A stretch of 64,000 nucleotides of DNA. Source: Allodiplogaster sudhausi. Its lineage: Eukaryota > Nematoda > Chromadorea > Rhabditida > Diplogasteridae. Both the position numbers and the translations under genes were made by a program. Numbering within the stretch: position 1 is the stretch's first letter; each line of letters starts with the position of its first letter. This document shows, piece after piece, positions 38,866 to 49,443 of this stretch. The DNA lies in assembly GCA_945643635.1 (NCBI GenBank), contig CALZFC010000060.1:1-64000 (forward strand). The letters run 5' to 3'. The notes beneath the pieces are model-generated. The model did no database searches. It saw nothing but the letters and a program-made list of their open reading frames with translations, and had not been told where the DNA came from.

Positions 38866-39447
38866 CCGCGCCTTTAATCTGTCTAAAGTTTGAAACATGT
38901 TCAAAACAATCTTGTTTGAAACATGTTCGAAACAAAAGAATTGGCAGTGTTCCAGCCTATCTTAATACACATGTGTTCCGAACATGTATCCAGCTTATGC
39001 CCCAATTGTTTACATTTCTTTTGAGAAAACCACTTAGAGAGAGCCAAGGTGTTGCGTCTCTCTCTATCCTACATTTTTCTAAAGAAAAAGGCGGTTTTTT
39101 TATGTGCAGTAGAGCCGGGATACAAGAATCCGAAAATATATGTTAAAATGTTTTCTCGTTCATTGTCAGGTAGGAGAAAATATGTTGGTTTCCGATGGGG
39201 CAAAGATTGTGTGCTGCTCCAGCTGGGCCGTTCCCAAGTAGCAGCGTGGTCTCGTGGGTAACGTGACTGCGTTGCAGTTTGCAAGTCTAGGGTTCGTATC
39301 CCCGTGCTAACAAAAATTTGCAGAGGTTTGTTAGAATGTGATGAGCTCCGAAAGTTGCCAGCTTGTTCTCAGACTGTGACAACAACGCCAATGTTGCGAA
39401 CAAGAGTTCCGAACATATTTCAAACTTTAGACAGATTAAACGCGCGG
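38866..39447. mobile_element. CCGCG-family element with CAG target duplication, copy 1 (582 bp)
   Basis: Left end CCGCGCCTTTAATCTGTCTA and right end (reverse complement) CCGCGCGTTTAATCTGTCTA, with inverted similarity over about 37 bp. It is flanked by CAG (38863-38865 and 39448-39450). A 3-bp CWG-type duplication fits PIF/Harbinger-like elements. A tRNA-like core (39228-39305) lies inside. It interrupts a segment homologous to the region upstream of GFRP. Confidence 0.8.
39228..39305 (+). repeat. tRNA-like sequence inside the 38866 element
   Basis: TAGCAGCGTGGTCTCGTGGG... to ...GGGTTCGTATCCCCGTGCTA. The outer five bases pair (TAGCA/TGCTA), the T arm GGGTTCGTATCCC is nearly intact, and a D-arm-like GTGGTCTCGTGGGTAAC is present, but the anticodon stem does not form cleanly. 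It is a tRNA pseudogene or SINE head rather than a working tRNA. Confidence 0.5.
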
Positions 39448-39592
39448 CAGGTCTTCTCAATGGCTAAGCGACACACGTATCCTTGTGCTTAAATGAGTGT
39501 AATAGTTGGCATGTCTGTCTGTACATTGAAAGCTTAATTTAGTTTTACAACTAACGGATTTTTTGTGTGTGTACCTTCTGTAGGAGTGTGCC

Positions 39593-39634
39593 ATGCCTTT
39601 TGTTCTCGTTTCGGGAAATCCATTGTCACGTTAA
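39593..39634 (+). pseudogene. Relic of GFRP exon 1
   Basis: ATG followed by PFVLVSGNP closely matches the first residues of the intact gene at 36009 (MPFLIVSGHP), then stops at TAA after 13 codons. No exon 2 or 3 follows. It shows that the GFRP 5' region was copied into the cluster. Confidence 0.75.
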
Positions 39635-40250
39635 AGGAGCGTGATCACTGAAAAATTATGTGGCATTTCAAATTGTTGCGGCCCTTCGCATTCAAATTCG
39701 TGCATGTTTTTTGTGCGACCAGCGAAATAGCACGCGAGAATGAGAGAGGGGGCCTACTCATAGGGGCACGCGATAATTTCAAGTAGTATTAATATGTTTT
39801 TTTTTCTGTAATCCTCCTCCTTTTCACTGATTTAAAAGTATTATGTATATTGTGAGCATCATCCCGAATTCATCACCAAGCAAGAGCTCGGTCAAAAGCT
39901 ATCTCGCAATTTTTTTTGTTTAAAAAAGATTACTTTTCATAACGGCCATGTGCGCCATTTCGTACGCACGCATATTTAAAAAAAAAGATTAATTTTGCAC
40001 GATAATTGACATGGCGATAAAATTTTATTTGTTACTTTACATAATACTTTTACATAATTTATTACGTTGTCAAGCAATCAGCAAATTTATAGAAGCAGAG
40101 AATCAAAATGTCGGAGAAGTGATAACTTGCAGTCTCATGCGCTCGTCTAGCCCAGCTTGCTCAAGTTTAGCTCTCCTTGGCCTGCAATGAAAGTTTTTTT
40201 TTTGCCATGTGCCATTGTCTCAATTTAGACGAGTTTTCGATTTGAGAAAA
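39635..40250. repeat. Segmental repeat, copy 1 (copy 2 at 44243-44850)
   Basis: A near-identical direct copy of 44243-44850, recognisable by 'GTGATCACTGAA', 'GCGACCAGCGAAATAGCACG' and the closing 'GCCTGCAATGAAAG'. On the minus strand, 40110-40190 matches exon 2 of the small peptide gene at 44696-45076 but has an in-frame TAG after 'LSKLG' and no signal-peptide exon, so here it is a relic. Confidence 0.85.
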
Positions 40251-40772
40251 GACCCCCAATATGTACCGTCACTCTCCGGCAGACATATTGTTATATTTTC
40301 TGAATAAAAGCATGCAAAAAGCCGCCTATTTGGCTTCCTGCCCGAGATCGAGCAAAATCGAAAAAAAAAATTCGAAAAAGTAAAAAAAAAACTGAGGAAA
40401 ATTTAGAGAAGTTAAATTTAGAAAAAATTTCATTCATTGTAGTATTATTTTCCCGAAAAAATTCCATTTAAATTTACCACTTGAGTAGAAAATAAGAATA
40501 AGAATTTCACGATCTTCTATAAATGCAAAAGACTTGATAAAAAAACTTTATTTCTACAAAATAACAAAATTACGCATGTAAAATTATAATTTAATGGATT
40601 TACAATGTCAAAAAATAATATTCTCAATTTTTAAAGTTATATTTTTTTACATAATGAAGTCAAAATTTGGTAGAATTTAATGCTATTGCAGAAAACTCAC
40701 GTGATCAAATGTGAAATTTGGGACATCTATCCATTGAGAATTCGTCCATCTTGTCCTTTCTTTTCGCTTTCC

Positions 40773-40872
40773 GATCCGTAGACAGAACTGGGGAAAATAA
40801 ATCATTTCACTTGACATCGCCCGCGGAGAGAAGTCGTCTCGGGAACAGAAGCGGCTTTTCGGGAGCAAAATG
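40773..40872 (+). promoter_or_regulatory. Conserved 5' module of the single-domain ET genes, copy A
   Basis: The module starts GATCCGTAGACAGAACTG, passes through CATCGCCCGCGGAGAGAAGT and ends GCGGCTTTTCGG just before an ATG (40870). It recurs at 43541-43619, 46191-46292 and 63814-63914. It is conserved better than its surroundings and always ends at an ATG, so it is probably the core promoter plus 5' UTR of the family. Confidence 0.55.
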
Positions 40873-41003
40873 AGTCATGTCAGCTACTTTATTTTCCTTT
40901 CGTACGAACGTTGTAAACCTTTTCTCTCTCCAATCAAAAAATGTTTAGTCAGATCTTTAAATCTCTCAAACTGAGCCAAAATAATTAATCCATCTTCTTT
41001 CAG

Positions 41004-41925
41004 AGATGCATCAGTTCTAGCAACGGAACCGATCAATGTACAGGAGTTAACGGGTGCCGAGCAACAGTCAAGCTGAATCAAGTATACCTCAAACTCGAAG
41101 AGTTCGTCCCTGGAGGCTGCGCTGAAGCAATGAGTGGATGCAGAATTGCTGCCAATTCTGAAAAGACAATGCCCTCCTACAACTGCTTCTGCGCCGAAAC
41201 CGATTGCAATAACGAGCGGAACAGCGAGTTGATCGAGGAGGCCCGGAGAGAGTACAACAAGAGCTCCACTCCGCTCACTACGAGCACCACGACCATCAAG
41301 GTCTGGAAAGTGGCTCCTTTCCAGGCGTAAAATAACACAGAAAAAGGCGAGTTCAACCGGATTCGAATGACAAAGGAATGACCAATGGAGAATATTAAAA
41401 CATCTCACTTTGACTTCTGCGTGAGATATTCAAAAAATATTATAAGGTGTAAGCTATTGCTTCCTTCATTTCAGCCCACCACCGAGAAGGAGAGCGGTGG
41501 CTTCTCCTCTCCCATCTTACTGATCGTCCTCGCCGTCGCAGCCTTCCTCTTCATCTTGATACTCATCGTCGTCGGTGAGGGAAATGCAGAAAGATTATGG
41601 ATCTTGCAATTTGGGAAATTTTTCCTGAAAATGGAAAAGATTAACACGTGGGGTATTACGTGATATAGGGCGATTTCGAAAATAATCCAGCGAAAGTTTT
41701 GAGCAAGAATAATTCAACAAATTATCAACATATTCAGGTGCTTACTTCGGTCCCAAGTGGTACAAAGAGAGGAAAATGAAGAAGAAGAAGAAGGACGACC
41801 AGTTCTTGCCGGACCCGGATGGAGAAAAGGGAAGAGCTGGGCACCCGCCAGTCGCGGGGGTGATTCCGGCAATTCACCTTTTTGATTCTTGTGCACCAAG
41901 GGCGCAGCAGGAATTAATAGGATAA
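41004..41925 (+). CDS. Single-domain ET/Ly6-like membrane protein A (first exon unresolved)
   Basis: Exons 41004-41300 (domain), 41475-41574 (membrane helix) and 41738-41925 (tail) are in continuous phase. The domain has Cys spacing ending YNCFCAETDCNN, the ET/Ly6 last-strand signature. A Thr-rich stalk (TTSTTTIK) joins PTTEKESGG and a helix (SPILLIVLAVAAFLFILILI). The cytoplasmic tail is strongly basic (KERKMKKKKKDDQ). It is therefore type I with a short exposed domain. If the first intron is retained the frame ends VWKVAPFQA-stop, conserved in copy C, giving a possible secreted form. The signal-peptide exon should lie near ATG 40870, but phase does not settle it. Nearly identical helix and tail exons in copy C imply recent duplication or gene conversion. 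Confidence 0.7.
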
Positions 41926-41930
41926 ATATT

Positions 41931-42325
41931 TACCTATTTTCTCTATTAGTACCCCCGGGGATACTATTTTTCAATACTCTTTCGGGGAAGGGGCACTATT
42001 AGAGGGAAAAGTCAAGAGAACATATTATATCAAGAAGCAAAATAGCTCGACATCAGGGGAATCATCACTGGAATATCCGTTTTACCGCAGTTTTTGAATG
42101 AATTTGAAATCACTTCATTGGTAAGAGCACCCCATGCCTCCAGGATCCATTCAAAATACGTCTTCAGCTGAGGTATTAGACTTTAAGGGAGGGGTGGGTG
42201 TCACAATGGGAGGGGGGGAGGTGGAGGGTTCTACTAGTGGGAGGGTAGTATTTTTGTTTTTTTTTTCAATGGCAATATTAGAGGGGAGTACTCTTACAAT
42301 TAGAGAGGGGGGGGGGGAAATGGAA
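41931..42325. mobile_element. TA-MITE copy, right end degraded
   Basis: The left end TACCTATTTTCTCTATTAGT matches the element at 13491 apart from one base. It begins 5 bp after the stop codon of gene A. The right terminal repeat has been lost after a G-rich run near 42310. Confidence 0.7.
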
Positions 42326-42406
42326 TAAATGTCCACGCGGATTAGATATTACGTGATTTAGTGTCAATTGCACACGTAAAATAATGCAAATTGTCAAAAT
42401 ATTCAG

Positions 42407-42426
42407 GTGTCCTCTTCTGTTACTAA
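42407..42426 (+). other. Alternative last exon 2 of gene A (short tail)
   Basis: After acceptor AATATTCAG the same phase as the 41738 exon reads VLFCY then TAA. The preceding intron end and the exon are recognisably homologous to the 41738 exon. The result would be an almost tail-less membrane protein. Confidence 0.4.
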
Positions 42427-42595
42427 TGCTGCAAGGCGGAGAAAATGAAGGGGGAGAAGAAAATGGGTAGACAGCGCGATCATTGGAAAATGAAATCAAT
42501 TTTTACATGTGAATTGCATGATAAGGACGAATTCTAGAATGATCCAGATAAAGAGTTGCACAAGAATAATTCTGTCGATCCTCAAATATTTCCAG

Positions 42596-42645
42596 GTGTC
42601 TTCGTCTACTGGAAGATGAAAGGGCGATGGGAAAGACGACCATGA
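42596..42645 (+). other. Alternative last exon 3 of gene A (basic tail)
   Basis: After acceptor TATTTCCAG, in the required phase, it reads VFVYWKMKGRWERRP then TGA. The preceding intron end (CAAGAATAATTC...) is shared with the 41738 exon, so it arose by tandem duplication of intron plus exon. An intact homologue, with a transposable element inserted at its acceptor, is at 57123. Confidence 0.45.
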
Positions 42646-42943
42646 AATAGCAAGTCGAGTCTAATTCGATTGCTTCTATGGCGAAGCAAAATTATGTTAT
42701 AAATAAGCAAGCGGCAGCCGAAGAAGTCAAATACTTCCGTATGAAAGAATATAACATAATGTTCTTCTTTGAAATACATAATTGTCCTCGAGCAAATAGT
42801 AAATATCCTCTCGTATTTTCAGTGTTGTAAGTTGTAAAAAGGAGAACCACGGTCGACAAGGCATAAAAAGAGCATAATATTTTAAGCTCTTAATGTAAAT
42901 ATTGATGATCGAAAATATGAGAGCAAAATAAAAATAATTTCAG

Positions 42944-43053
42944 GCTACCCCGTCCTCTTTCTGACCATGTTCCTTCTACTTCACTGCCTCGACCAAACGT
43001 TCCTGCTCGATTGTCGCCCGCAGTTATATTTCCCTCTCAGAACCATACCATGA
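42944..43053 (+). other. Alternative last exon 4 of gene A (hydrophobic tail)
   Basis: After acceptor ATTTCAG, in the required phase, it reads G-YPVLFLTMFLLLHCLDQTF and continues for 36 residues to TGA. Two hydrophobic stretches could turn the protein back to the membrane. A diverged copy at 57485 has a one-base deletion and an early stop. Confidence 0.4.
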
Positions 43054-43540
43054 AAAGGGGCTACTTTTGCTTTATTCTTATTTTTATACATACGAATTAA
43101 AATTAAAGAAGCATAAAGAGCTCCACGGAATCCATTAACCCGTTGCAATAAAGCGTTGATTGATTGGTTGATTGAAAGAGAACAACATGAGATAAAATTA
43201 GAGTTAGAGACGGATTAAACAACGGCAAACAAAATGAATGTAGGGCTTGAAAATTTATATTTCGCGAATGCGACAAAGTAAAAAATTTATTCATTCTTCA
43301 CCAATTTGAATTATAAGAACTGGTGGATTTTTATTTGTTCAAGGTGTTAAAATGGAACAATTTGTAGTGCTATTAATTACAAACGGATGCTCCCCTGAAT
43401 TGGCATCAATCCGAGGGCACCAAGCAACTGACTTTATTTGTTTTCAGCCTGATTTTCTCATAGAGTGTTTTGTCATAAAGTTTTGAAACATACGTGTTGA
43501 AATATGAACAATCTTTTATTATATTATGCACTTTTTATGT

Positions 43541-44086
43541 CGATCCGTAGACAGAACTGGGATTCGCCCGCGGAGAGAAGTCGACTCGGGAAGAGCAGCG
43601 GCTTTTCGGAAGAAGAATGGAAACCATCCTTGTCAGCGATCATCTTTCATCCAATTTGCATTCGTCTTCGTTTTCGCTATCGAATTTGTTTCATATTAAA
43701 TTGTGAATGAACCTAAATACTTGAAAAATAATAATTCTTATTCAATCAGTGAATGTTTTTATTAATTTAGAAATGCGTCGACTCTACAAAGGAATCAAAG
43801 AATTGTTCTGAACACGAACGAGCGTGTTATGCGACTGTCGAGATGGATCACTTATCTCGAAAAAATCATGTACACTCCTCATGGCTGCACAATTACTAAG
43901 AGTAAAGACGGATGCGCGAACGAGCCCTACAAGTTTGATGAGAAGGTGGCCAAGTACTTATGCTACTGCAATGACAACAACTGCAACGAGAAGCATAGTA
44001 TCTTCTCCAACAAATCCATCGAGGAAGCAGAAGCATTCTATAGCGGGAATTATACTCCGCTCGCCAGGAGCACCACGACCATCGAG
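43541..44086 (+). pseudogene. Single-domain ET-like copy B, broken
   Basis: It has the conserved 5' module (43541-43619) and a domain exon (43771-44086). The domain starts KCVDSTKES and ends LCYCNDNNCNEKH, so its Cys frame was once intact. A one-base excess in the A run at about 43858-43863 shifts the frame between the two halves. The TGG after the donor has become TGA, and no membrane or tail exons follow before the 44243 segmental repeat. Best read as a pseudogene. Confidence 0.75.
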
Positions 44087-44242
44087 GTCTGAAAAGTGGC
44101 ATTTTTCAGGCAATAAATTGCACGTAAAACACGAGGTCAACCGGACTCGAATGACAAAGGAATGAACAATGGAGAATATTAAAATATGAATCATCACAAT
44201 TTTCATAAAATGCTCCACAACCATCTTTCGTGCCTACTAAGT

Positions 44243-44850
44243 TAAAGGAGGGTGATCACTGAAACATTATGTGGCATTCCATATTGTTGCGGCCCTTCGC
44301 ATTCAAATTCGTGCATGTTTTTTGTGCGACCAGCGAAATAGCACGCGAGAATGAGAGAGGGCCTACTCATAGGGGCACGCGATAATTTCAAGAAGCATTA
44401 ATATGTTTTTTTTCTGTAATCCTCCTCCTTTTCACTGATTTAAAAGTATTATGTATATTGTGAGCATCATCCCGAATTCATCACCAAGCAAGAGCTCGGT
44501 CAAAAGCTATCTCGCAATTTTTGTTTGTTTAAAAAAAAATTACTTTTCATCACGGACATGTGTGCCATTTCGTACGCACGCATATAAAAAAACGTTTAAT
44601 TTTGCACGATAATTGACATGGCGATAAAATTTTATTAATTACTTAACATAATATACTTTTACATAATTCATTACGTTGTCAAGCAATCAGCAAATTTATA
44701 GAAGCAGAGAATCAAAATGTCGGAGAAGTGAGGCGCTCGTCTTGCCCAGCTTGCTCAAGTTTAGCTCTCCTTGGCCTGCAATGAAAGTTTTTTTTTGCCA
44801 TGTGCCATTGTCTCAATTTAGACGAGTTTTCGATTTGAGAAATATTAGGT
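44243..44850. repeat. Segmental repeat, copy 2 (copy 1 at 39635-40250)
   Basis: See the 39635-40250 entry for the shared landmarks. This copy carries the functional-looking exon 2 of the minus-strand peptide gene. Confidence 0.85.
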
Positions 44851-45076
44851 TTGCTCTTTCGAATAAATACTAAAGGGTTAAAAAAAGGCCACTCACTAAA
44901 TCGATTAGAAACAAGAAATATAGCTTGTTGCTCAGTCAGGGAAAAGCACACGAATTCAAAATAGAGTTTTGAAATATGGAGAAAAAAAAACTGCTTTTAC
45001 TCTTGCCGCCGCTGACGACGACTGCTGCGAGGGCGATGACGAGTGCGAGAGCGATGAGGAGGCGGAGAGGAAACAT
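44696..45076 (-). CDS. Small secreted peptide, 51 residues, two exons
   Basis: On the minus strand, exon 1 (45076 to 45001) encodes MFPLRLLIALALVIALAAVV followed by VSGGK, a textbook signal peptide, and splices at AAGA|GTAAAA. After TTGCAG, exon 2 (44775 to 44696) continues in phase with SQGELNLSKLGKTSASLLRH and ends FDSLLL and TAA. An AATAAA lies about 60 bp downstream (44636 to 44631), a proper poly(A) signal. The predicted mature peptide is about 28 residues, basic, without Cys. I do not recognise a family. The duplicate at 40110-40190 has only exon 2 and carries a stop. Confidence 0.6.
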
Positions 45077-45084
45077 TGCTTTGA

Positions 45085-46190
45085 ATAGACGAGAGTAGCT
45101 CACTTGATTATTTATTTATTTATTCATCGTACATGAAATAATGTATTTAAATGTGACATCATTAAAATAGGCAAATATAGTAGTTCAATTGCAAGATAGT
45201 AAAAAAAAATAGATAAGGGTAGGGGGGGATGAGGGGTCGACGAAAACTTAAGGGGAAAAGGCCAACTGAACCCAATATTTATAAGCAACGTACCTGCCAC
45301 CCTTTAAATGCGTGACCGAAATGGAAGATCACGCGCTGCCGCAAATTTCAAACGAATTGGATGAAACTTCTCGCAAAATGAGAGTGAAACTTGGCTTGTC
45401 CCCCGCTGTTTGCCCAACACTTTTGCTGCAAAAGAGAACAGCTTGATTACTCCTTTCATGCAGACAACAACGCATCACCATCTAAAGAGAAGGGAAAATA
45501 GCGTGATGTTTAGAGAGAAAAGGACTAAAAAAAATTGATAACGATGCGGAGCATTAATTGATTCCTTCCTCAATCTCTACCCATTCATTACTGCCTTTCG
45601 TCCATCTGCTTCTGGAGAAACGATGGGCTCGCCAGGAAAAAAACCCCAATAGCTACAGTCACTTCATCAGACTCCGGCAGGCATATTGTTATATTTTCTG
45701 CATAAAAGCATGCAGACCCTTGTTATCCTGCAGAAAGGATCCTTTCTTTCGACCGCCTATTTGGCTTCCGGCCCGAGATAGAACAAAATCGAAAAATAAA
45801 TTAAGAAAAAGGCAAAGGAAAACTGAGAAAAATTTAGAGAAGTAAAATTTAGAAAAATTTAGATTTATTGTTACCTATTTTCATGGAAAATATTTCATTT
45901 AAATTTACCACTTGAGTACAAAAGACTTGATAAAGAATATCTTTATTTCTACGAACCAATTAAATTACGTATGCAAAATTATAATTTTCCAGAAAGACAA
46001 AGTCAAAAAAGAATATTCTCAATTTTAAACTAAGCTTTTACATAATGAAGTCAAAATTTGATTTATGTATGTTTATGCTAATACAGGAAAACTCACTTGC
46101 AAAAACATGCAAGTTGAGAAGTTACGACAACATTTGAAGCTTACGTGTTGGAATATTCATTATGTTACACTCTCTTTTGCACTTTTGATG
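45085..46190. other. Gene-free interval
   Basis: Mostly AT-rich. The part at about 45560-45800 is similar to 40255-40360 and, more weakly, to the SINE-like sequence at 57880 (shared GGAGAAAC, CACTTC, CCGGC landmarks). The promoter of copy C begins at its right edge. Confidence 0.5.
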
Positions 46191-47410
46191 TCGATCCGTA
46201 GACAGAACAGGGGAAAAGAAATCATTTCACTTGGCATCGCCCACGGAGAGAAGTCGACTCGGTAAGAGCAGCGGCTTTTCGGGAGAAGAATGAAGATTGT
46301 TAGCCGTCATCTTTCGTCCAATTTTCGATCGTCGACTCTCTGCCTTTTCCTCCCTCACATTGAAACTATTTCATGTACAATTGTAAATCTGCCTAAAGAC
46401 TCCGATAATAGTAATTCTTATACAATCAGTTGAAAATCATAATATTATCTCTTATTCATTTAGGCATGCATCGGCGACTCTACGTTCCTTTGTGATAGTG
46501 ATAATGCCGCGTGCGTTGCTACTATCGAGATGGATCAATCTCTCCAAAACCCCACATACAACGAAGAAGGATGCGGTGTGTTCGCTAATGGTAGCGGATG
46601 CGTACCCGCCAAGAAAGTGCTTGATGTGAAGAAGCCCAAGTACCTATGCTACTGCCCTGGCGAGAACTGCAATGATCCGAAGAGCGACTTCCGCAACGCC
46701 TCCATCGCAGACGCCTTAGCACTCTACCTCAAGGACCACCCTCGGCCCACTACGAGCACCACGACCATCGAGGTCTGGAAAGTGGCTCCTTTTCAGGCGT
46801 AAAATTGTACTGCGAGAATAGACGAGTTCAACCGGATTCGAATGACAAAGGAGTAACCAATGGAGAATATTAAAATATCTCACATTGATTTCTTCGTGAG
46901 ATATTCAAAAAGTATTTAAAAGGGATAAGCTATAGCGTTCTTCATTTCAGCCCACCACCGAGAAGGAGAGCGGTGGCTTCTCCTCCCCCTTCTCGCCCAT
47001 CTTACTGATCGTCCTCGCCGTCGCAGCCTCCCTCTTCTTCTTGGCAGTCATCGTCGTCGGTGAGGGAAATGCAGAAAGATTATGGATCTTGCAATTTGGG
47101 AAATTTTTCCTGAAAATGGAAAAGATTAACACGTGGGGTATTACGTGATATAGCGCGATTTCGAAAATAATCCAGCGAAAGTTTTGAGCAAGAATAATTC
47201 AACAAATTATCAACATATTCAGGTGCTTACTTCGGTCCCAAGTGGTACAAAGAGAGGAAAATGAAGAAGAAGAAGAAGGACGACCAGTTCTTGCCGGACC
47301 CGGATGGAGAAAAGGGAAGAGCTGGGCACCCGCCAGTCGCGGGGGTGATTCCGGCAATTCACCTTTTTGATTCTTGTGCACCAAGGGCGCAGCAGGAATT
47401 AATAGGATAA
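46191..47410 (+). CDS. Single-domain ET/Ly6-like membrane protein C
   Basis: The 5' module at 46191-46292 ends at ATG 46290. An open first exon (MKIVSRHLSSNF..., ending before GTAAAT near 46386) joins in phase 0 but makes a poor signal peptide. Sure exons are 46464-46772 (domain, ending YLCYCPGENCND), 46951-47059 (Thr stalk end and membrane helix) and 47223-47410 (basic tail). The helix exon has three extra residues relative to copy A, and the tail exon is essentially identical. The domain has diverged much more than the tail: Cys positions are kept and most other residues changed, as expected for a selected or ligand-facing ectodomain on a homogenised anchor. Confidence 0.7.
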
Positions 47411-47415
47411 ATATT

Positions 47416-47817
47416 TACCTATTTTCTCTATTTGTACCCCCGGGGATACTATTTTTCAATACCCTTGCGGGGAAGGGGCACTGTTAGAGGGAAAAGTCAA
47501 GAGAACATTTTATATCAAAAAGCAAAGCAAAATAGCTCGACATCAGGGGAATCATCACTGGAGTATCCGTTTTACCGCAGTTTTTGAATGAATATGAAAT
47601 CACTTCATTGGTAAGAGCATCCCATGCCCCCAGGATCCATTCAAAACACGTCTCCAGCTGAAGGATTAGACTTTAAGGGGGTAGGGGGAGTCACTATTGG
47701 GGGGGTTCTACTAGAGGGAGGGTACTATTTTTCAATGACAACATTAGAGTGGGGTACTCTTAGAGGGGGGGGGGGAGTTCGAATAGAGGGAAGAGCACTA
47801 ATGGAGAAAATACGGTA
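47416..47817. mobile_element. TA-MITE copy with both ends, 402 bp
   Basis: TACCTATTTTCTCTATTTGT at the left and GAGAAAATACGGTA at the right; it starts just after the gene C stop, as in gene A. The shared position shows that the insertion preceded the A/C duplication. Confidence 0.8.
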
Positions 47818-47867
47818 GTTTTGAACAACAAAGCAACTCATAAAGCTATTCATTCGCTTTTTTCAAG

Positions 47868-49240
47868 GGACAGTCATCGAATACTTCCGTTCCGGAGACC
47901 GCTGAATCAAAGAATCAGGCATGTCGCTTATAATTCAAATGGCTAAAGAAGGAGCGAAAATTAATAAGATAAACTTTTGTTTATTTAATAATGAAAGTAA
48001 TTGTTATCTTAATTATCTGCTTTTCAAGGAACAGCTGAAGAAGACGCCCGTTAAAAAGGAGACGAAGGAAGAAGATGCGTTTGGAGAACAGGAGGCATGT
48101 TTCGTGCAGGGTTCTCTAAAACTAGTCCAGGACCGAAGAGTAGAACTTGAGTCCCGGATTCCGCCCCCTCCCCCCTCCTCAAACGTTGGGCCCGGGCTCC
48201 GTTTTAGACATCTCTGGTTGCTTGTCTGATTCAGCTGCACGACTGAAGAGAAACAAAAATAAGTAAATAAAGGAATTTAAAATGAATCATTGCATATAAG
48301 TAAGGAAAAGGAAGCTGGAAGCAACGGTTTTTTGTTCTTTCATTGTCGAGAGATGAAGGGGAACTTCCAGGAAATCTTGCGTTTATTAACGCTTCAAAAA
48401 TTGTTACTTCTACCACTTGGTGAAGTGATTTTATTTATTTTTAATTGAAGCTATTTAAAATATATTTTTAGGCCAAAACGCTATACGCATCGAACGTCAA
48501 GAACGCATCGGACAAACCGAAGCCAAAGGCAGACTTCTCGCAAGAAAACAACGAAAGTTCGCGTCGTCTTCAAATTCGCGCAAATACCAAACCTAATTGA
48601 TTTTAAAAAAGATTTTGAACAACAAATTACTGTAACCGTGTGTACTGTAATATTTGGTGGTGACAAATTGCAGGGACTCTCTTGGCGATCCTCGCAATTC
48701 CGCAATCAGACGTGCTCCACGCCTTCGCAATTATCGTCGACAAAGTGAGACCTCATGGAAAAATAACTAATTTTGAATTCGCAAACAATCTTGTACGCAA
48801 AATCAAATAATAGTTCACTAGGATAGGATTATTAATACTAGTATGTTTTAAAACTACTATTAAGTTATTTAATTAATCACAAATCGCAAAAAAACATTTG
48901 ATAGCATATTCAAATGTATAAATGAACCAATTTTAGTGCGATACTCGGAAGCTTCACCGCTCGTACTTCCCTGTACTGGACGGCGTCATCATCTTGTCCC
49001 CGGAAAGATTTATTATTCCGCAAAATAATTTTTGATTAATATTTTTTTTAGCAAGGTTACAACGTATACTGTAGGTCCATGACTCCGCTTATATAGATAA
49101 ATATATTTTATTTTTAAGGATCCAAAGGACGACCTCGATCAGATGTCAACAATCTACGAGACGGTCTTCAAAAACAACGTCATGCTGGATGTGCAGTCGA
49201 CTAAAGCGGAAATGGAGCATCTACCACGAAATCACTGATA
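47868..49240 (+). CDS. Unrecognised gene, N-terminal part, tandem copy 1
   Basis: Candidate exons: 47868-47918 (also readable in another phase as one more alternative tail, so uncertain), 48029-48094 (EQLKKTPVKKETKEEDAFGE), 48472-48556, 48674-48744 (TLLAILAIPQSDVLHAFAII), 48937-about 48990 (CDTRKLHRSYFPVLDGVI) and 49129-about 49221 (DPKDDLDQM...). The exon at 48029 ends GAG|GCATGT, a GC donor kept in copy 2. The exon at 48937 lacks an obvious donor. The one at 49129 has lost its donor: copy 2 has CATTTG|GTACTA, and here 13 bp including the GT are missing, so the frame runs to a stop. No family recognised; probably cytosolic. Confidence 0.45.
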
Positions 49241-49443
49241 GATAGGTGAAAAGTGTGGCTTAAAAAATCCACAGAACACAGAAATTTGCGGAAACTCCTT
49301 GCTCGCTTCAGAACTCCTTTAAAAAAAGGGAAGAAAATAGCAGAAAAAGCAAAGGCAGATTCTAAAGGAATTGGGGGAAAACAAAGTTTCTAGATGCATG
49401 TTTTCATTTGAATGATTATATTTCAGTTGTCATTTATTTCCAG

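Noticed and set aside
39228..39305. Functional tRNA gene
   Set aside because: T arm and outer acceptor pairs are good but the anticodon stem fails, and it lies inside a transposable element.
44978..45100. Plus-strand frame MEKKK followed by Leu-rich sequence near 44978
   Set aside because: It is the antisense of the much better signal-peptide exon on the minus strand, which has splice, stop and poly(A) support.
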